Source: an uncultured Roseobacter sp.
Lineage (GTDB): Bacteria > Pseudomonadota > Alphaproteobacteria > Rhodobacterales > Rhodobacteraceae
DNA: 64,000 bases
Reading direction: 5' to 3'
Assembly (NCBI RefSeq): GCF_947495025.1
Contig: NZ_CANLXG010000001.1
Location: forward strand, 1,116,001-1,180,000
Numbering within the stretch: the stretch's first letter is position 1; every line of letters starts with the position of its first letter. Below the pieces are notes generated by a model. It was given only the letters and a program-made list of their open reading frames with translations, was not told the DNA's origin and searched no databases. Of the stretch, positions 38,270 to 47,766 are shown one piece after another. Both the position numbers and the translations under genes were made by a program.

Positions 38270-39924
38270 ATGTCAGCCCCGTAGATGGTGCGTGCCGCAT
38301 CCGGGCTGATGAACCCCGCCGTAACATCGTCCAGGACAGCTTTTCGGGGTCGCTCGGCGGCAGGCCCGTACCCGCCTCCGCCAGGTGTTTCGAAAATCAG
38401 CGTCTCGCCACTTCCGATGCGGAATGTGCCTTTTCCGGGAAGATCCTCGTCCGGCGCATCCGGGCGGATCCGCCGGATGCGACCCGATGCGCCCGCCTGC
38501 CCGCCCCGGCGACCCGACGCAGCATTGCGCATCCGTTCTACTGACAGAAAAACCAGAAACGCGTCCTCGCCCGCGGGGCTTATTTCGATACGCTGCCCCA
38601 ACCCGCCACGGCAGGTTCCTGCGCCACCGGAATCCTCTCTGAGTTCGCGTTTGTGGAAAAGGACAGGTGCTGCCGCTTCGGTGGTTTCTATCTGACTGCC
38701 CCAGACACCACTGGGGAAAGCCGTAGCCGACAGGCCGTCAAGCGCCGGTCGCGCACCTGTTCCACCGTTAAAAACAAGCTCAAGCGCGAAATGGCGCCCG
38801 GGGTCAGAGGCCGCATCCGTCGTATGGCGCAGCGGCAGGTCATACATGCAGGATGCACCTTCTGCCGGAACAGCATCGGGCAGGGCCTGCGACAGACAGC
38901 CATACACCAGGTCAGGCGTCATCTGGCCCAGCGTATGCCGCATGGCGACAGGTGAAGGGGGCTGCGCGTTCAGAATACACCCTGGCGGGGCGACAACACG
39001 AAAGGGCTCCAGTGAGCCTGCGTTATTGGGTATCTCCGGACCGATCAGGCAACGCAGGGCAAAAACAGTATAGGCCGTCGCATAGTTCAGAGGCACGTTG
39101 ATCCCCTTGTCGGTGCATCCGTCAGTCCCTGCGAAATCGACGAGGATACCATCATCGCTGATCGTCAGCCCGGCGCACAGGCGAATATCCGAGGCGTATC
39201 CGTCACAGATCAGCGCGCTCTGCCACGTGCCATGCGGCAGCGCCCGGATCGCGTTCATCGTTGCTGATCTTGACGTCCCGATAATGTATTCTGACAGCGC
39301 ATCGAGCGTTTCGAGATCAAATTCCGCCATCATACCCGACAACCTTGCCGCACCGGCCTCGCAGCAGGCAATCAGAGCATATATGTCACCCTCGTTGGCC
39401 ACCGGTTCGCGCGAGTTGGCGCGGACAATATCCATCAGCAGCTCATTGACGCGGCCCTGGCTGACCAGCCGGCAGGGCGGGATCAGTAACCCCTCGTCAT
39501 AGATATCAGACCCCTCAGGGCCCATCCCCAGTCCGCCGAGGTCAACAAGATGGGAGGTACATGATGTGAATCCCACAACCACATTGTTTCTGAAAACCGG
39601 CATCATCAGTAAAAAATCATTCAGGTGACCAGAGGCGATCCAGGGGTCGTTCGTCAGGTAGATATCGCCGGGCTTCATGTTGCTGTTGCCAAAGTGTTTC
39701 TGCAGCGTCCGGACTGCGGCCGCCATAGTGTTGATATGCCCGGGTGTTCCTGTCACGGCCTGGGCCAGCATGCGCCCACCGGCATCGAAGACACCGGCAG
39801 AAATGTCACCACATTCACGGACAATCGGACTGAAAGCGGCGCGCACCAGTGCCTGGCCCTGTTCCTCGACAATTGCCAGCAGCCGGTTCCACATGACCTG
39901 CAGCGTTGTGTCGGATGGTTTCAT
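38266..39924 (-). CDS. hyuB: Hydantoinase B/oxoprolinase B-family protein
   Basis: A 552-residue protein of the HyuB family (N-methylhydantoinase B, acetophenone carboxylase subunit). The N-terminal CGDISAGVFDAGGRML and the motif LTNDPWIASGHLNDF are characteristic, as is the Gly-rich end ETPGGGGYGPAAER. It works with HyuA in ATP-dependent opening of a cyclic amide or in carboxylation. Its start overlaps the hyuA stop by four bases. Confidence 0.93.
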   Translation of the reverse strand: MKPSDTTLQVMWNRLLAIVEEQGQALVRAAFSPIVRECGDISAGVFDAGGRMLAQAVTGTPGHINTMAAAVRTLQKHFGNSNMKPGDIYLTNDPWIASGHLNDFLLMMPVFRNNVVVGFTSCTSHLVDLGGLGMGPEGSDIYDEGLLIPPCRLVSQGRVNELLMDIVRANSREPVANEGDIYALIACCEAGAARLSGMMAEFDLETLDALSEYIIGTSRSATMNAIRALPHGTWQSALICDGYASDIRLCAGLTISDDGILVDFAGTDGCTDKGINVPLNYATAYTVFALRCLIGPEIPNNAGSLEPFRVVAPPGCILNAQPPSPVAMRHTLGQMTPDLVYGCLSQALPDAVPAEGASCMYDLPLRHTTDAASDPGRHFALELVFNGGTGARPALDGLSATAFPSGVWGSQIETTEAAAPVLFHKRELREDSGGAGTCRGGLGQRIEISPAGEDAFLVFLSVERMRNAASGRRGGQAGASGRIRRIRPDAPDEDLPGKGTFRIGSGETLIFETPGGGGYGPAAERPRKAVLDDVTAGFISPDAARTIYGADI

Positions 39925-42020
39925 GTGGCGTGCTCCTCTTTCAGGGTCATCCAGATGTTACCGACATTGTCCGTTTCGGCGACAAAGTCGGCGCTCACAA
40001 AGGTCGTTGTCTGTGCTTCGGTGATCAGCGCCGGCCCGGCGATCCGGCTGCCGGGTACAAGATCGGCGCGCTGATGCACTTCCGCATCGCGAAACCGACC
40101 CGAGACATTGCACCATATCCTGCGATGGCCAGTGGCCACGCATTCCCTGCCCGCGACATGCGCAGAGGCCTGTGGTGCAGCAGACGTTTCCACAGACACC
40201 GTAAGACCCCAGTTCAGGACCTCGGTCACCATTCCCGGTACTGTCCGTCCGAACTGGCGGCTGTACTCGTCACCAAAGGCTTTCCCGAGGCGTTCTGCGT
40301 CTGCTGCGTGCAGCGCATCGTTGCCCAGATCCACCTCGATCTCATGGCCCTGCCCCCGATACCGCATATAGGCGACACGCCGCTGGTTCAGAGTGCCCTC
40401 GGGCGCTCCGGCACGCACGACGGCTACCGCTTCTTCCGCCATTTCATTGAACAGAGCATTGATCATTTCAGGCTGCAGGTCATCCAGGCGCGTGTACCGC
40501 GACCGGATGATTTCAAAGGACACAGGTGCAAAAAGAAAACCGGCAGCAGACCCGACACCGGGGTCACGCGGGATCAGAATCCGTCTCACGCCAGCGCGTC
40601 GTGCAACACGGGTTGCATGCAACGGGCCATTGCCACCGAAGGCTATCATCAGCCGTGATGCAAGGTCCTTGCCTGACTCAACGGCGTGCATCCGCCCTGC
40701 ACCAGCCATCGCTTCATCAACAATTTCGCTCACAGCCGTTGCTGCAGTTTCTGCTGCGGCGGACAAAGGGCCGCCGATATGCACTTCGAGGGCCGTGGCG
40801 GAAAGCTTTGCATCAACCGTCAGCCGACCTTCGGCGAAGGAACCGGGATCGATGTAGCCCTGTACAATATCCGCATCGGTTACAGTAGGCAGCTCTCCCC
40901 CCCGGGCAAACCCCGCCGGACCGGGGTCCGCGCCAGCGCTTTCCGGCCCTACCGTGACCCTTCCGATTCCGTCGACAGCGGCGACCGAGCCTCCGCCGGC
41001 GCCGATCTCGATCATTTCGATAACAGGAATTCGCACCGGCATGCCCGATCCGCGGATAAAGCGGGCGGCCCGGGCAATCTCGAAGCGCCGGGCCATCTGC
41101 GGGCGGAAATCGTCGATCAGGCAGAGTTTCGCGGTCGTTCCTCCCATGTCGAAGGACAGGACAGCACGTTCATCCGCGCCGGCCGCAATCCGGGCGGCCA
41201 GTATTGCGCCGCCGGCAGGGCCGGATTCGACCAGTCTGACGGGCAGACGCGCCGCTGTCTCGAGCGTGGTCATCCCGCCGCCTGCCGTCATCATCAGAAC
41301 CGGGCACTTCAGACCACACCGGTAAAATTCTTTCTGAAAATCAGCCAGATAACCTACCATCAGAGGGCGAACTGACGCGTTCGCAACCGTGGTGCACAGA
41401 CGATCAAACTCGCGGGCCTCGGGGCTGACCTCGTGGCTAAGCGATACCGGAATATCCGGCAGCAGTTCGCCCAGCATCTGCGCCAGCTTTTGCTCATGGT
41501 CCGGATTGGCATAGGCGTGCAACAGGCAAACGGCGATGGTTTCGGCACCGGATGCGGCAATCTGGTCTGCAAGCGTCGGGACCGCCACATCGTCAAGCGG
41601 TGCCAGCTCGTGCCCTGCCGCATTTATCCGGCCACCAATCGTAAAGGCCCGGTGGCGCGCCACCAGCAGGTCCGGTTTTTCAATGTCGATGGCATACTGG
41701 CTGTACCGCCGTTCGTAGGCAATTTCCAGAATGTCACGGAAACCAGCAGTCGTTACGGTCGCGACAACTGCGCCACGTTTTTCGATCAGCGCATTTGTGG
41801 CAAGTGTTGTCCCGTGAATGAAAGCAGAAATATCCGACCAGATCGCACCGGACTGCGACAGCGCTGCCTCCGCGCCTTCGATGGCACCGGCAACGGGATC
41901 ATGTGGCGTTGTCGATACTTTCGAGGACGCGCGGACGCACCCCTGCGCGTCCATCAGCACTGTGTCGGTAAATGTTCCGCCGATATCGATTGCCATGCGC
42001 AATCCGGGTTTCGATGTCAT
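39921..42020 (-). CDS. hyuA: Hydantoinase A/oxoprolinase A-family ATPase
   Basis: A 699-residue ATP-binding subunit of the HyuA family, with an ASKHA-type fold. Motifs: IDIGGTFTDTVL at the N-terminus, HGTTLATNALIEKRGA, and the second phosphate loop FDMGGTTAKLCLIDD. It leads the five-gene minus-strand operon hyuA-hyuB-aminotransferase-racemase-dehydrogenase. The substrate cannot be read from sequence; 5-oxoproline, N-methylhydantoin or an aromatic ketone are known family substrates. Confidence 0.94.
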   Translation of the reverse strand: MTSKPGLRMAIDIGGTFTDTVLMDAQGCVRASSKVSTTPHDPVAGAIEGAEAALSQSGAIWSDISAFIHGTTLATNALIEKRGAVVATVTTAGFRDILEIAYERRYSQYAIDIEKPDLLVARHRAFTIGGRINAAGHELAPLDDVAVPTLADQIAASGAETIAVCLLHAYANPDHEQKLAQMLGELLPDIPVSLSHEVSPEAREFDRLCTTVANASVRPLMVGYLADFQKEFYRCGLKCPVLMMTAGGGMTTLETAARLPVRLVESGPAGGAILAARIAAGADERAVLSFDMGGTTAKLCLIDDFRPQMARRFEIARAARFIRGSGMPVRIPVIEMIEIGAGGGSVAAVDGIGRVTVGPESAGADPGPAGFARGGELPTVTDADIVQGYIDPGSFAEGRLTVDAKLSATALEVHIGGPLSAAAETAATAVSEIVDEAMAGAGRMHAVESGKDLASRLMIAFGGNGPLHATRVARRAGVRRILIPRDPGVGSAAGFLFAPVSFEIIRSRYTRLDDLQPEMINALFNEMAEEAVAVVRAGAPEGTLNQRRVAYMRYRGQGHEIEVDLGNDALHAADAERLGKAFGDEYSRQFGRTVPGMVTEVLNWGLTVSVETSAAPQASAHVAGRECVATGHRRIWCNVSGRFRDAEVHQRADLVPGSRIAGPALITEAQTTTFVSADFVAETDNVGNIWMTLKEEHAT

Positions 42021-42357
42021 GAGATGAGCCTGAAGTCGTCAAACAGAATACTGAAGCGGTACGCCGGAGGCGCGCTGCCTGCCAGTCAGACGACCAGATC
42101 ACAGCCTGTATCGCGGCGTGACATGCCGGTGCTGACCGGCACCCGGTTTTTCCGAACTGCGCTCAATCCGTAACTCCATCGTGCACTTCGAGTTAGCAGC
42201 CCCGGGACCACACCTGTCAAGCGGCAAAACTGTCTGCCGCATCTGCCTACATCGGAAAATGCATTGAAAAATGTCTGAAAATCATCTGTCTGCCTAAAGG
42301 AGACGTTTACCGGAACCGGGTTACCGATGCGCCTGATCTGGGAGCCGGGGTTAGGTT
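42021..42357. other. 337-bp divergent intergenic region, hyuA and MHYT gene
   Basis: No supported gene. It must hold the promoters of both hyuA (minus) and the GGDEF/EAL gene (plus). A short stem GGTGC / GCACC around 42128-42143, followed by a T-run on the plus strand, is visible but no gene ends there. No regulator gene adjoins the hyu operon. Confidence 0.5.
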
Positions 42358-44403
42358 TTGTACCGTGTAATCGAGTGTCTGACGCATGAGCACAACCACT
42401 GGCTGGTTGCTGTGGCAGCGCTTGTGTGCGTGATCGGCTCCTGCCTCTCGGTCCTGATCTCCAGACGTATTCTCGGGTCCGGCGGGCGCCGCCAACAGGT
42501 ACAGCTGGTGCTGGGCAGCCTGATTGCAGGAGCCACAATCTGGTCAACACACTTTATTGCAATGCTGGCGTATGATCCGGGCTTCGAGCACGGGTACGAA
42601 CCGGTTCTGACGGGGCTGTCTCTCGCGGTCGCAGTCGGTGGCATGCTGCTGTCCAATGCGACAATAGCCTTTGTTACCGGCTCTTTCAGATGGATAATCG
42701 CCGGTGCCGGCTTCGGCCTGACGGTCTCCACGATGCACTATACAGGCATGTCAGCCTATCTGCTGCCGGGCACGCTGGTCTGGAACCCCGGAACAGTGCT
42801 GGTCTCTGTTTTGCTGGGCATGACCCTCGGCGCCGCGGCCTACCACCGTGTCCTGTTTCCCGTTACCCGTTATTGCTGGCTGGGCGGGTCGGCTCTGATG
42901 GTTCTGGCGATCTGCACCATGCACTTTACAGGCATGACAGCCTTTGCGCTCGAATTCAGCCCGCTGATTGAGGTGCCGCCTCAGGTCCTTCCCGACGCTG
43001 TTCTCGGTCTGATGATCTCGGCGGTTACTGCTGTCATTCTCGTGGTCGGATTTGCCGCTATCAGTATTGAGGTCAACATTGAGCGCGAGGCACTGGAACA
43101 GCTTGAGCATACAGCGCATCACGACCATCTGACAGGACTGCCCAACCGGCTTGAACTGAGCCGCCAGATGGAGCGGTTTGAACGCGCCATGAAGCAAAAG
43201 CACGATCTCCATGCCGCAGTTATGACAATTGATCTGGATCTGTTCAAAGAGATCAATGATCTTCACGGGCATGCGGCCGGCGATGCAGTGCTGAAAGAAA
43301 TTGCGCTCAGACTACGATCCTGCTGCGCCGAAGGAGAGTTTGTTGCACGCACGGGCGGTGACGAATTCGTTGCGCTCAAACTGGGCATCCGTTCAGCACA
43401 GGAAGTTGAGGATTTTGCGCAGCGCCTGAACAGGCAGATCACCACCCCCGTAGAACTGGAGTTTGTCTCTGCCGCGCTGAGAGCATCTGTTGGAGCCGCT
43501 ACGACGCTTGAACATGGCAGGGTCGCTGAAGACCTGCTGCAAAAATCTGACCTGGCCATGTACCGCGCCAAAATGCACGCAGACAAGCTGCTCTGTTTCT
43601 ACGATCCTGAACTGGATGAGCAGAGCCGTGACCGACTTCAGCTGATCAGCGATCTGCGGCAGGCGGCCTCCCGGGGCCAATTCGAACTGGTGTATCAGTT
43701 GCAGAACGATCTGATATCCCTCGCGCCGGTGGGCTTTGAGGTACTGATCAGATGGAACCACCCTGAAAAAGGCCGGATATCACCGGCAGAGTTTATCCCG
43801 GTTGCTGAAGAAACAGGCCTGATCCGCGAAATCGGTCTGTGGGTCCTGCGCACGGCGTGCATGGAGGCTGCGACCTGGACCAAACCTTTCAGCGTCGCCG
43901 TGAATGTCGCGCCTCAGCAACTGGTGCAGCCGACTTTCCTGGAGCATCTGTCTGACATCCTTATCGAGAGCAGACTGCCGCCAGAGCGGCTGGAACTGGA
44001 AGTGACAGAGGCCAGCATCATTGAAGACCAGGAACTCACCATTGATGTCATGCACAAAATCAAAGCCATGGGTGTGCGCATTGCCATGGATGACTTCGGG
44101 ACCGGGTACTCATCGCTTGCAACGCTACAGGCCTTTCCGTTCGACAAGATCAAAATCGATCAGAGTTTTGTACAGGATGTCCATACAGACCATCAGCGCG
44201 CCGCCATCGTCCGGTCCACTCTGCTGCTTGGTGATGCACTGAAAATACCGGTTCTGGCGGAAGGGGTGGAACAGGAAAGTGAACTCAGTTTCCTGCGCTC
44301 GGAAAACTGTACCTTTGTGCAGGGATACTATTTTGGCAAACCTCTGAGCCTGCAGGAAGTTCAGAAAATTGTCGGCCCCGATGACCTTGAGGCCGCATCC
44401 TGA
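42358..44403 (+). CDS. MHYT-GGDEF-EAL cyclic-di-GMP protein
   Basis: A 681-residue inner-membrane protein. The TTG start gives the N-terminus YRVIECLTHEHNHW, typical of MHYT proteins. Seven helices follow (to about 240), with MHYT-like motifs THFIAML, MHYTGMSAY and MHFTGMTAF, proposed to bind a metal and sense a gas. The GGDEF domain has an intact active site (TGGDEFVAL) but no RxxD inhibitory site before it. The EAL domain has EVL in place of EAL but keeps the other metal and catalytic residues (NVAPQQ, LEVTEAS, MDDFGTGYSS, KIDQSF, EGVEQ), so phosphodiesterase activity is plausible. Confidence 0.92.
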   Translation: MYRVIECLTHEHNHWLVAVAALVCVIGSCLSVLISRRILGSGGRRQQVQLVLGSLIAGATIWSTHFIAMLAYDPGFEHGYEPVLTGLSLAVAVGGMLLSNATIAFVTGSFRWIIAGAGFGLTVSTMHYTGMSAYLLPGTLVWNPGTVLVSVLLGMTLGAAAYHRVLFPVTRYCWLGGSALMVLAICTMHFTGMTAFALEFSPLIEVPPQVLPDAVLGLMISAVTAVILVVGFAAISIEVNIEREALEQLEHTAHHDHLTGLPNRLELSRQMERFERAMKQKHDLHAAVMTIDLDLFKEINDLHGHAAGDAVLKEIALRLRSCCAEGEFVARTGGDEFVALKLGIRSAQEVEDFAQRLNRQITTPVELEFVSAALRASVGAATTLEHGRVAEDLLQKSDLAMYRAKMHADKLLCFYDPELDEQSRDRLQLISDLRQAASRGQFELVYQLQNDLISLAPVGFEVLIRWNHPEKGRISPAEFIPVAEETGLIREIGLWVLRTACMEAATWTKPFSVAVNVAPQQLVQPTFLEHLSDILIESRLPPERLELEVTEASIIEDQELTIDVMHKIKAMGVRIAMDDFGTGYSSLATLQAFPFDKIKIDQSFVQDVHTDHQRAAIVRSTLLLGDALKIPVLAEGVEQESELSFLRSENCTFVQGYYFGKPLSLQEVQKIVGPDDLEAAS

Positions 44404-44565
44404 ACCGATCCGACCGGAAAGTCCGTCACGATCACACCACGCTGCCCCCCTTTTGAACAGCCGTTTTTGTGACGCACTGGCTAATAAACAGTCAGCCTCC
44501 CGGCGGATAAGCATTATGCCGCGCCGATGCATTGCTTCTGACAGCGCGTTGTGCATGCTGAAGGG

Positions 44566-45990
44566 ATGAATACTCCGGGCCAGTTTTTTGACGAGATGCG
44601 CGACGGGGCGCAGGCCAGAACGCCCTACAGTGATTACGAGGCGTGGTTCGCGCAGCAGAACACAGACCGGCTTGCCCGCAAGTCGCAGGAAGCCGAAGCC
44701 TTTTTCCGGCGTACCGGCATCACCTTCAATGTCTATGGAGCAAGCGACGCCGAAGAACGACTTATCCCGTTCGATCTGGTACCGCGCATTCTTTCATCAC
44801 GCGAATGGACAAAGCTGTCCCGCGGGATTGACCAGCGTGTCTGTGCAATCAATGCCTTTCTGAACGATATCTACAATCGCCAGGAAATTCTGAGGGCAGG
44901 TATTATTCCGGTTGACCTGATTTCCCGGAACGAAGCCTTCCTGCCGCAGATGATGGATTTCAGCCCTCCTGGAGAGGTCTATACCCATATCGTCGGCACG
45001 GATATTGTGCGCACCGGCGAAAACGATTTTTACGTGCTCGAGGACAATGCACGGACACCGTCCGGTGTCAGCTACATGCTCGAAAACCGCGAAACCATGC
45101 TGCAGATGTTCCCGGAGCTTTTCAGCCGCATCAGGGTGCAGCGGGTCAGCGACTATCCAAAGAACCTGCGCCGGTCGCTGGAAAGTTCTGCACCTGCTTC
45201 CTGCAACGGCAGGCCCTGTGTTGTTGTACTGACACCAGGCATCCACAACTCCGCGTATTTCGAACACAGCTTTCTGGCCGATCAGATGGGTGTCGAACTG
45301 GTAGAAGGCCACGACCTGCGCGTGGTTGATGGCCATATCGCGATGCGCACCACAAAAGGCTACAAAGTCATCGATGTAATCTACCGGCGCGTCGACGATG
45401 AGTTTCTGGACCCCCTTACCTTTAATCCGACCTCGATGCTCGGCGTGCCCGGCATTATGGACGTCTACCGCGCGGGTAATATCACGATCGCAAACGCGCC
45501 GGGAACCGGTGTGGCCGATGACAAGGCAATATACAGCTATATGCCTGATATTATTGAGTTCTACACTGGCGAGAAGGCAATCCTGAAAAATGTGCAGACC
45601 TTCCGCTGCTCCGAACCCGGGGCGCTGCGTTACGTGCTGGATAACCTGGCGGATCTTGTAGTCAAAGAGGTCCATGGTTCAGGCGGGTACGGTATGCTGG
45701 TCGGCCCCGCGGCCAGCAGGAAGGAACTTGCCGATTTCGCCGACAAGCTGCGGGCCCGACCCGGCAATTATATCGCTCAGCCAACTCTGTCGCTGTCGAC
45801 CTGTCCGATTTTCACGGGCGCCGATCTGGCTCCGCGACACGTCGATCTGCGGCCCTTCGCACTCGTGTCGCCCTCTGGCGTCAACATTACACCGGGTGGG
45901 CTGACGCGGGTCGCGCTGACCGAAGGCAGCCTGGTGGTCAACTCAAGCCAGGGCGGCGGTACCAAAGACACCTGGGTACTGGAAGACTGA
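44566..45990 (+). CDS. Circularly permuted ATP-grasp ligase of the Anbu cluster
   Basis: About 474 residues of the circularly permuted ATP-grasp type 2 family (formerly DUF404/407), predicted to join an amino group to a carboxylate at the cost of ATP. Recognisable stretches include FNVYG, TGENDFYVLEDNARTPSGVS and the basic/Gly-rich VKEVHGSGGYGMLVGP. ATG 44566 has AAGGG just ahead; a GTG at 44551 is possible. First of four tightly spaced genes (ligase, alpha-E, transglutaminase, Anbu) that recur together in proteobacteria and are thought to make and process an unknown peptide or tag. Confidence 0.92.
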   Translation: MNTPGQFFDEMRDGAQARTPYSDYEAWFAQQNTDRLARKSQEAEAFFRRTGITFNVYGASDAEERLIPFDLVPRILSSREWTKLSRGIDQRVCAINAFLNDIYNRQEILRAGIIPVDLISRNEAFLPQMMDFSPPGEVYTHIVGTDIVRTGENDFYVLEDNARTPSGVSYMLENRETMLQMFPELFSRIRVQRVSDYPKNLRRSLESSAPASCNGRPCVVVLTPGIHNSAYFEHSFLADQMGVELVEGHDLRVVDGHIAMRTTKGYKVIDVIYRRVDDEFLDPLTFNPTSMLGVPGIMDVYRAGNITIANAPGTGVADDKAIYSYMPDIIEFYTGEKAILKNVQTFRCSEPGALRYVLDNLADLVVKEVHGSGGYGMLVGPAASRKELADFADKLRARPGNYIAQPTLSLSTCPIFTGADLAPRHVDLRPFALVSPSGVNITPGGLTRVALTEGSLVVNSSQGGGTKDTWVLED

Positions 45991-45991
45991 T

Positions 45992-46933
45992 ATGCTGGGA
46001 AAAACCGCAGGAGGTCTGTACTGGATGTTCCGCTTTCTGGAGCGGGCGGAAAACACCGCGCGCCTGATCGAGGCCGGGTTCCGCATAGCACTGACGAGAT
46101 CCAGCGATGCCGAAAGCGAGTGGCAGTCCGTTATCATCACCTCTGCGGTACAGCCACAATATGACGCGCGCTACGATGGGTATGACAGCACGCGGGTTAC
46201 CGATTTTCTGCTGCGCGACCCGGACAACCCCGGCTCGGTCCTGTCTGTCATGAAAATGGCCCGCGACAATGCGCGGCTGGTCCGGACGGCCCTGACCACA
46301 GAAGTCTGGTCTGCTGTGAATGAAACCTGGATGCTTTTTTGCGATCTGCTGCGCGAGCCTGTCCCTGAGACAGAGCTTCCGCATGTTCTGGCAACGATCC
46401 GTCAACAATCAGCGCTCGTACGCGGCGCGCTGCACGGTACCATGCTGCGCAACGACATCTTCGATTTCTGTCGTCTGGGAACTTTCATCGAGCGCACCGA
46501 CAGCACGGCCCGGATTATTGATGTGAAATACTACGCCCTTTTGCCAGCGCCAACCTTTGTCGGCAGCCGGATTGACAATGTTCAGTGGGAAACCCTGTTG
46601 CGATCCGTATCCGGTCACCGCTCGTTTCGCTGGGCCGAGGATGGAGAGTTCAACGCGCCCAATATCGCACGCTTTCTGATCCTGGATCGCCGTATGCCCC
46701 GCTCGCTGTCGTTCAGTGTCGCGCAGATCGTGGACAATCTGAGCTACATCGCCGAGGAATATGGCACCCGGATGCCCTGTCACGATCTTGCGGACGATCT
46801 GCGTGCCCGCCTGAAAGACCGTGACATTGCGTCCATCTTTGAAGAGGGTCTTCACGAGTTCATCAGTTCGATCCTGCAGGACACTGCCCGTCTGGGACTG
46901 CAGATCGAGGAAGATTACCGGTTCAACAGATAA
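45992..46933 (+). CDS. Alpha-E domain protein
   Basis: A 313-residue, mostly helical protein of the alpha-E (formerly DUF403) family, named for conserved Glu residues; the typical start GGLYWMFRFLERAENTARLI is present. It begins one base after the ATP-grasp stop and its TAA overlaps the next ATG (TAATG), so the three are co-translated. The biochemical role is unknown; it always travels with the ligase and may bind its substrate (inference). Confidence 0.93.
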   Translation: MLGKTAGGLYWMFRFLERAENTARLIEAGFRIALTRSSDAESEWQSVIITSAVQPQYDARYDGYDSTRVTDFLLRDPDNPGSVLSVMKMARDNARLVRTALTTEVWSAVNETWMLFCDLLREPVPETELPHVLATIRQQSALVRGALHGTMLRNDIFDFCRLGTFIERTDSTARIIDVKYYALLPAPTFVGSRIDNVQWETLLRSVSGHRSFRWAEDGEFNAPNIARFLILDRRMPRSLSFSVAQIVDNLSYIAEEYGTRMPCHDLADDLRARLKDRDIASIFEEGLHEFISSILQDTARLGLQIEEDYRFNR

Positions 46934-47730
46934 TGCTGCTCAGTATCCGCCATGAAACCCGCTACTCGTACAGCCATCCGGTGGAATACGCCCTGCAGAA
47001 AGTGCGTCTGACGCCGCGCTCGGATGCGGTGCAGACCGTTGTCGAATGGACCCTGCATGCAGATGGCGGCAAGGCCGAGGCGGGATACCGCGATCACTAT
47101 GGCAATCAGACTGATCTGATCAGTGCCAATCCGGGTACGACCGAACTGATCATCCGCGCCGAAGGACAGATAAACACCAAGGACACAGCCGGCGTTTTCG
47201 GCCAGGTATACGGACGCGCGCCCCTGTGGCACTTTCAGCGGGAAACGCCACAGACGACCTGCAACCCGGCAATCCGGGATCTGGCGGCCGGTATGGCAGA
47301 GGCAGGTGACAGGCTGACAGAGCTGCACGCCCTGTCAGCGTCCGTTCTGGAGGCCGTTCCGTACGAAACCGGTGCCACACAGGTCGGCACGACCGCAGCA
47401 GAGGCACTGGCGACCGGCAAGGGCGTGTGTCAGGACCACGCGCATATATTCATTGCCGCCGCGCGTTCCGCCGGCATCCCGGCGCGATATGTCAGCGGGT
47501 ATCTGATGATGGATGACCGGGCCGATCAGGATGCCAGCCACGCCTGGGCCGAAGCACATATTGACCGGCTTGGATGGGTTGGTTTCGATGTCTCAAACGG
47601 CATCTCACCGGATGAACGGTATGTGCGTATCGCGATCGGACGGGACGGGGCCGAGGCTGCACCGATTTACGGCCTGCGTCACGGCACTGCTGACGAGTCG
47701 ATGATTGTATCTTTGCAGGTACAGCAGTAG
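46933..47730 (+). CDS. Transglutaminase-like cysteine peptidase/amidase
   Basis: A 265-residue protein with the N-terminal bacterial transglutaminase domain (RHETRYSYSHPVEYALQKVR) and a papain-like core. The triad is visible: Cys in GKGVCQDHAH, His in ASHAWAEAH, Asp in GFDVSNG. No signal peptide is seen, so it acts in the cytosol. In this cluster it could cleave or cross-link the product of the ligase (inference). Confidence 0.93.
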   Translation: MLLSIRHETRYSYSHPVEYALQKVRLTPRSDAVQTVVEWTLHADGGKAEAGYRDHYGNQTDLISANPGTTELIIRAEGQINTKDTAGVFGQVYGRAPLWHFQRETPQTTCNPAIRDLAAGMAEAGDRLTELHALSASVLEAVPYETGATQVGTTAAEALATGKGVCQDHAHIFIAAARSAGIPARYVSGYLMMDDRADQDASHAWAEAHIDRLGWVGFDVSNGISPDERYVRIAIGRDGAEAAPIYGLRHGTADESMIVSLQVQQ

Positions 47731-47733
47731 TCA

Positions 47734-47748
47734 TTTGATCAGATCAAA
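47734..47748. promoter_or_regulatory. 15-bp perfect palindrome before the Anbu gene
   Basis: TTTGATC-A-GATCAAA, between the transglutaminase stop and the Anbu ATG (18 bases away). It looks like an FNR half-site pair but has a three-base gap where FNR needs four, so that reading is weak. It could be a separate operator or a hairpin that tunes Anbu translation. Confidence 0.4.
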
Positions 47749-47766
47749 ACCACTGAAAGACCTCGG

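Noticed and set aside
47734..47748. Reading the palindrome before Anbu as an FNR box
   Set aside because: The half-sites are three bases apart; FNR sites need four.
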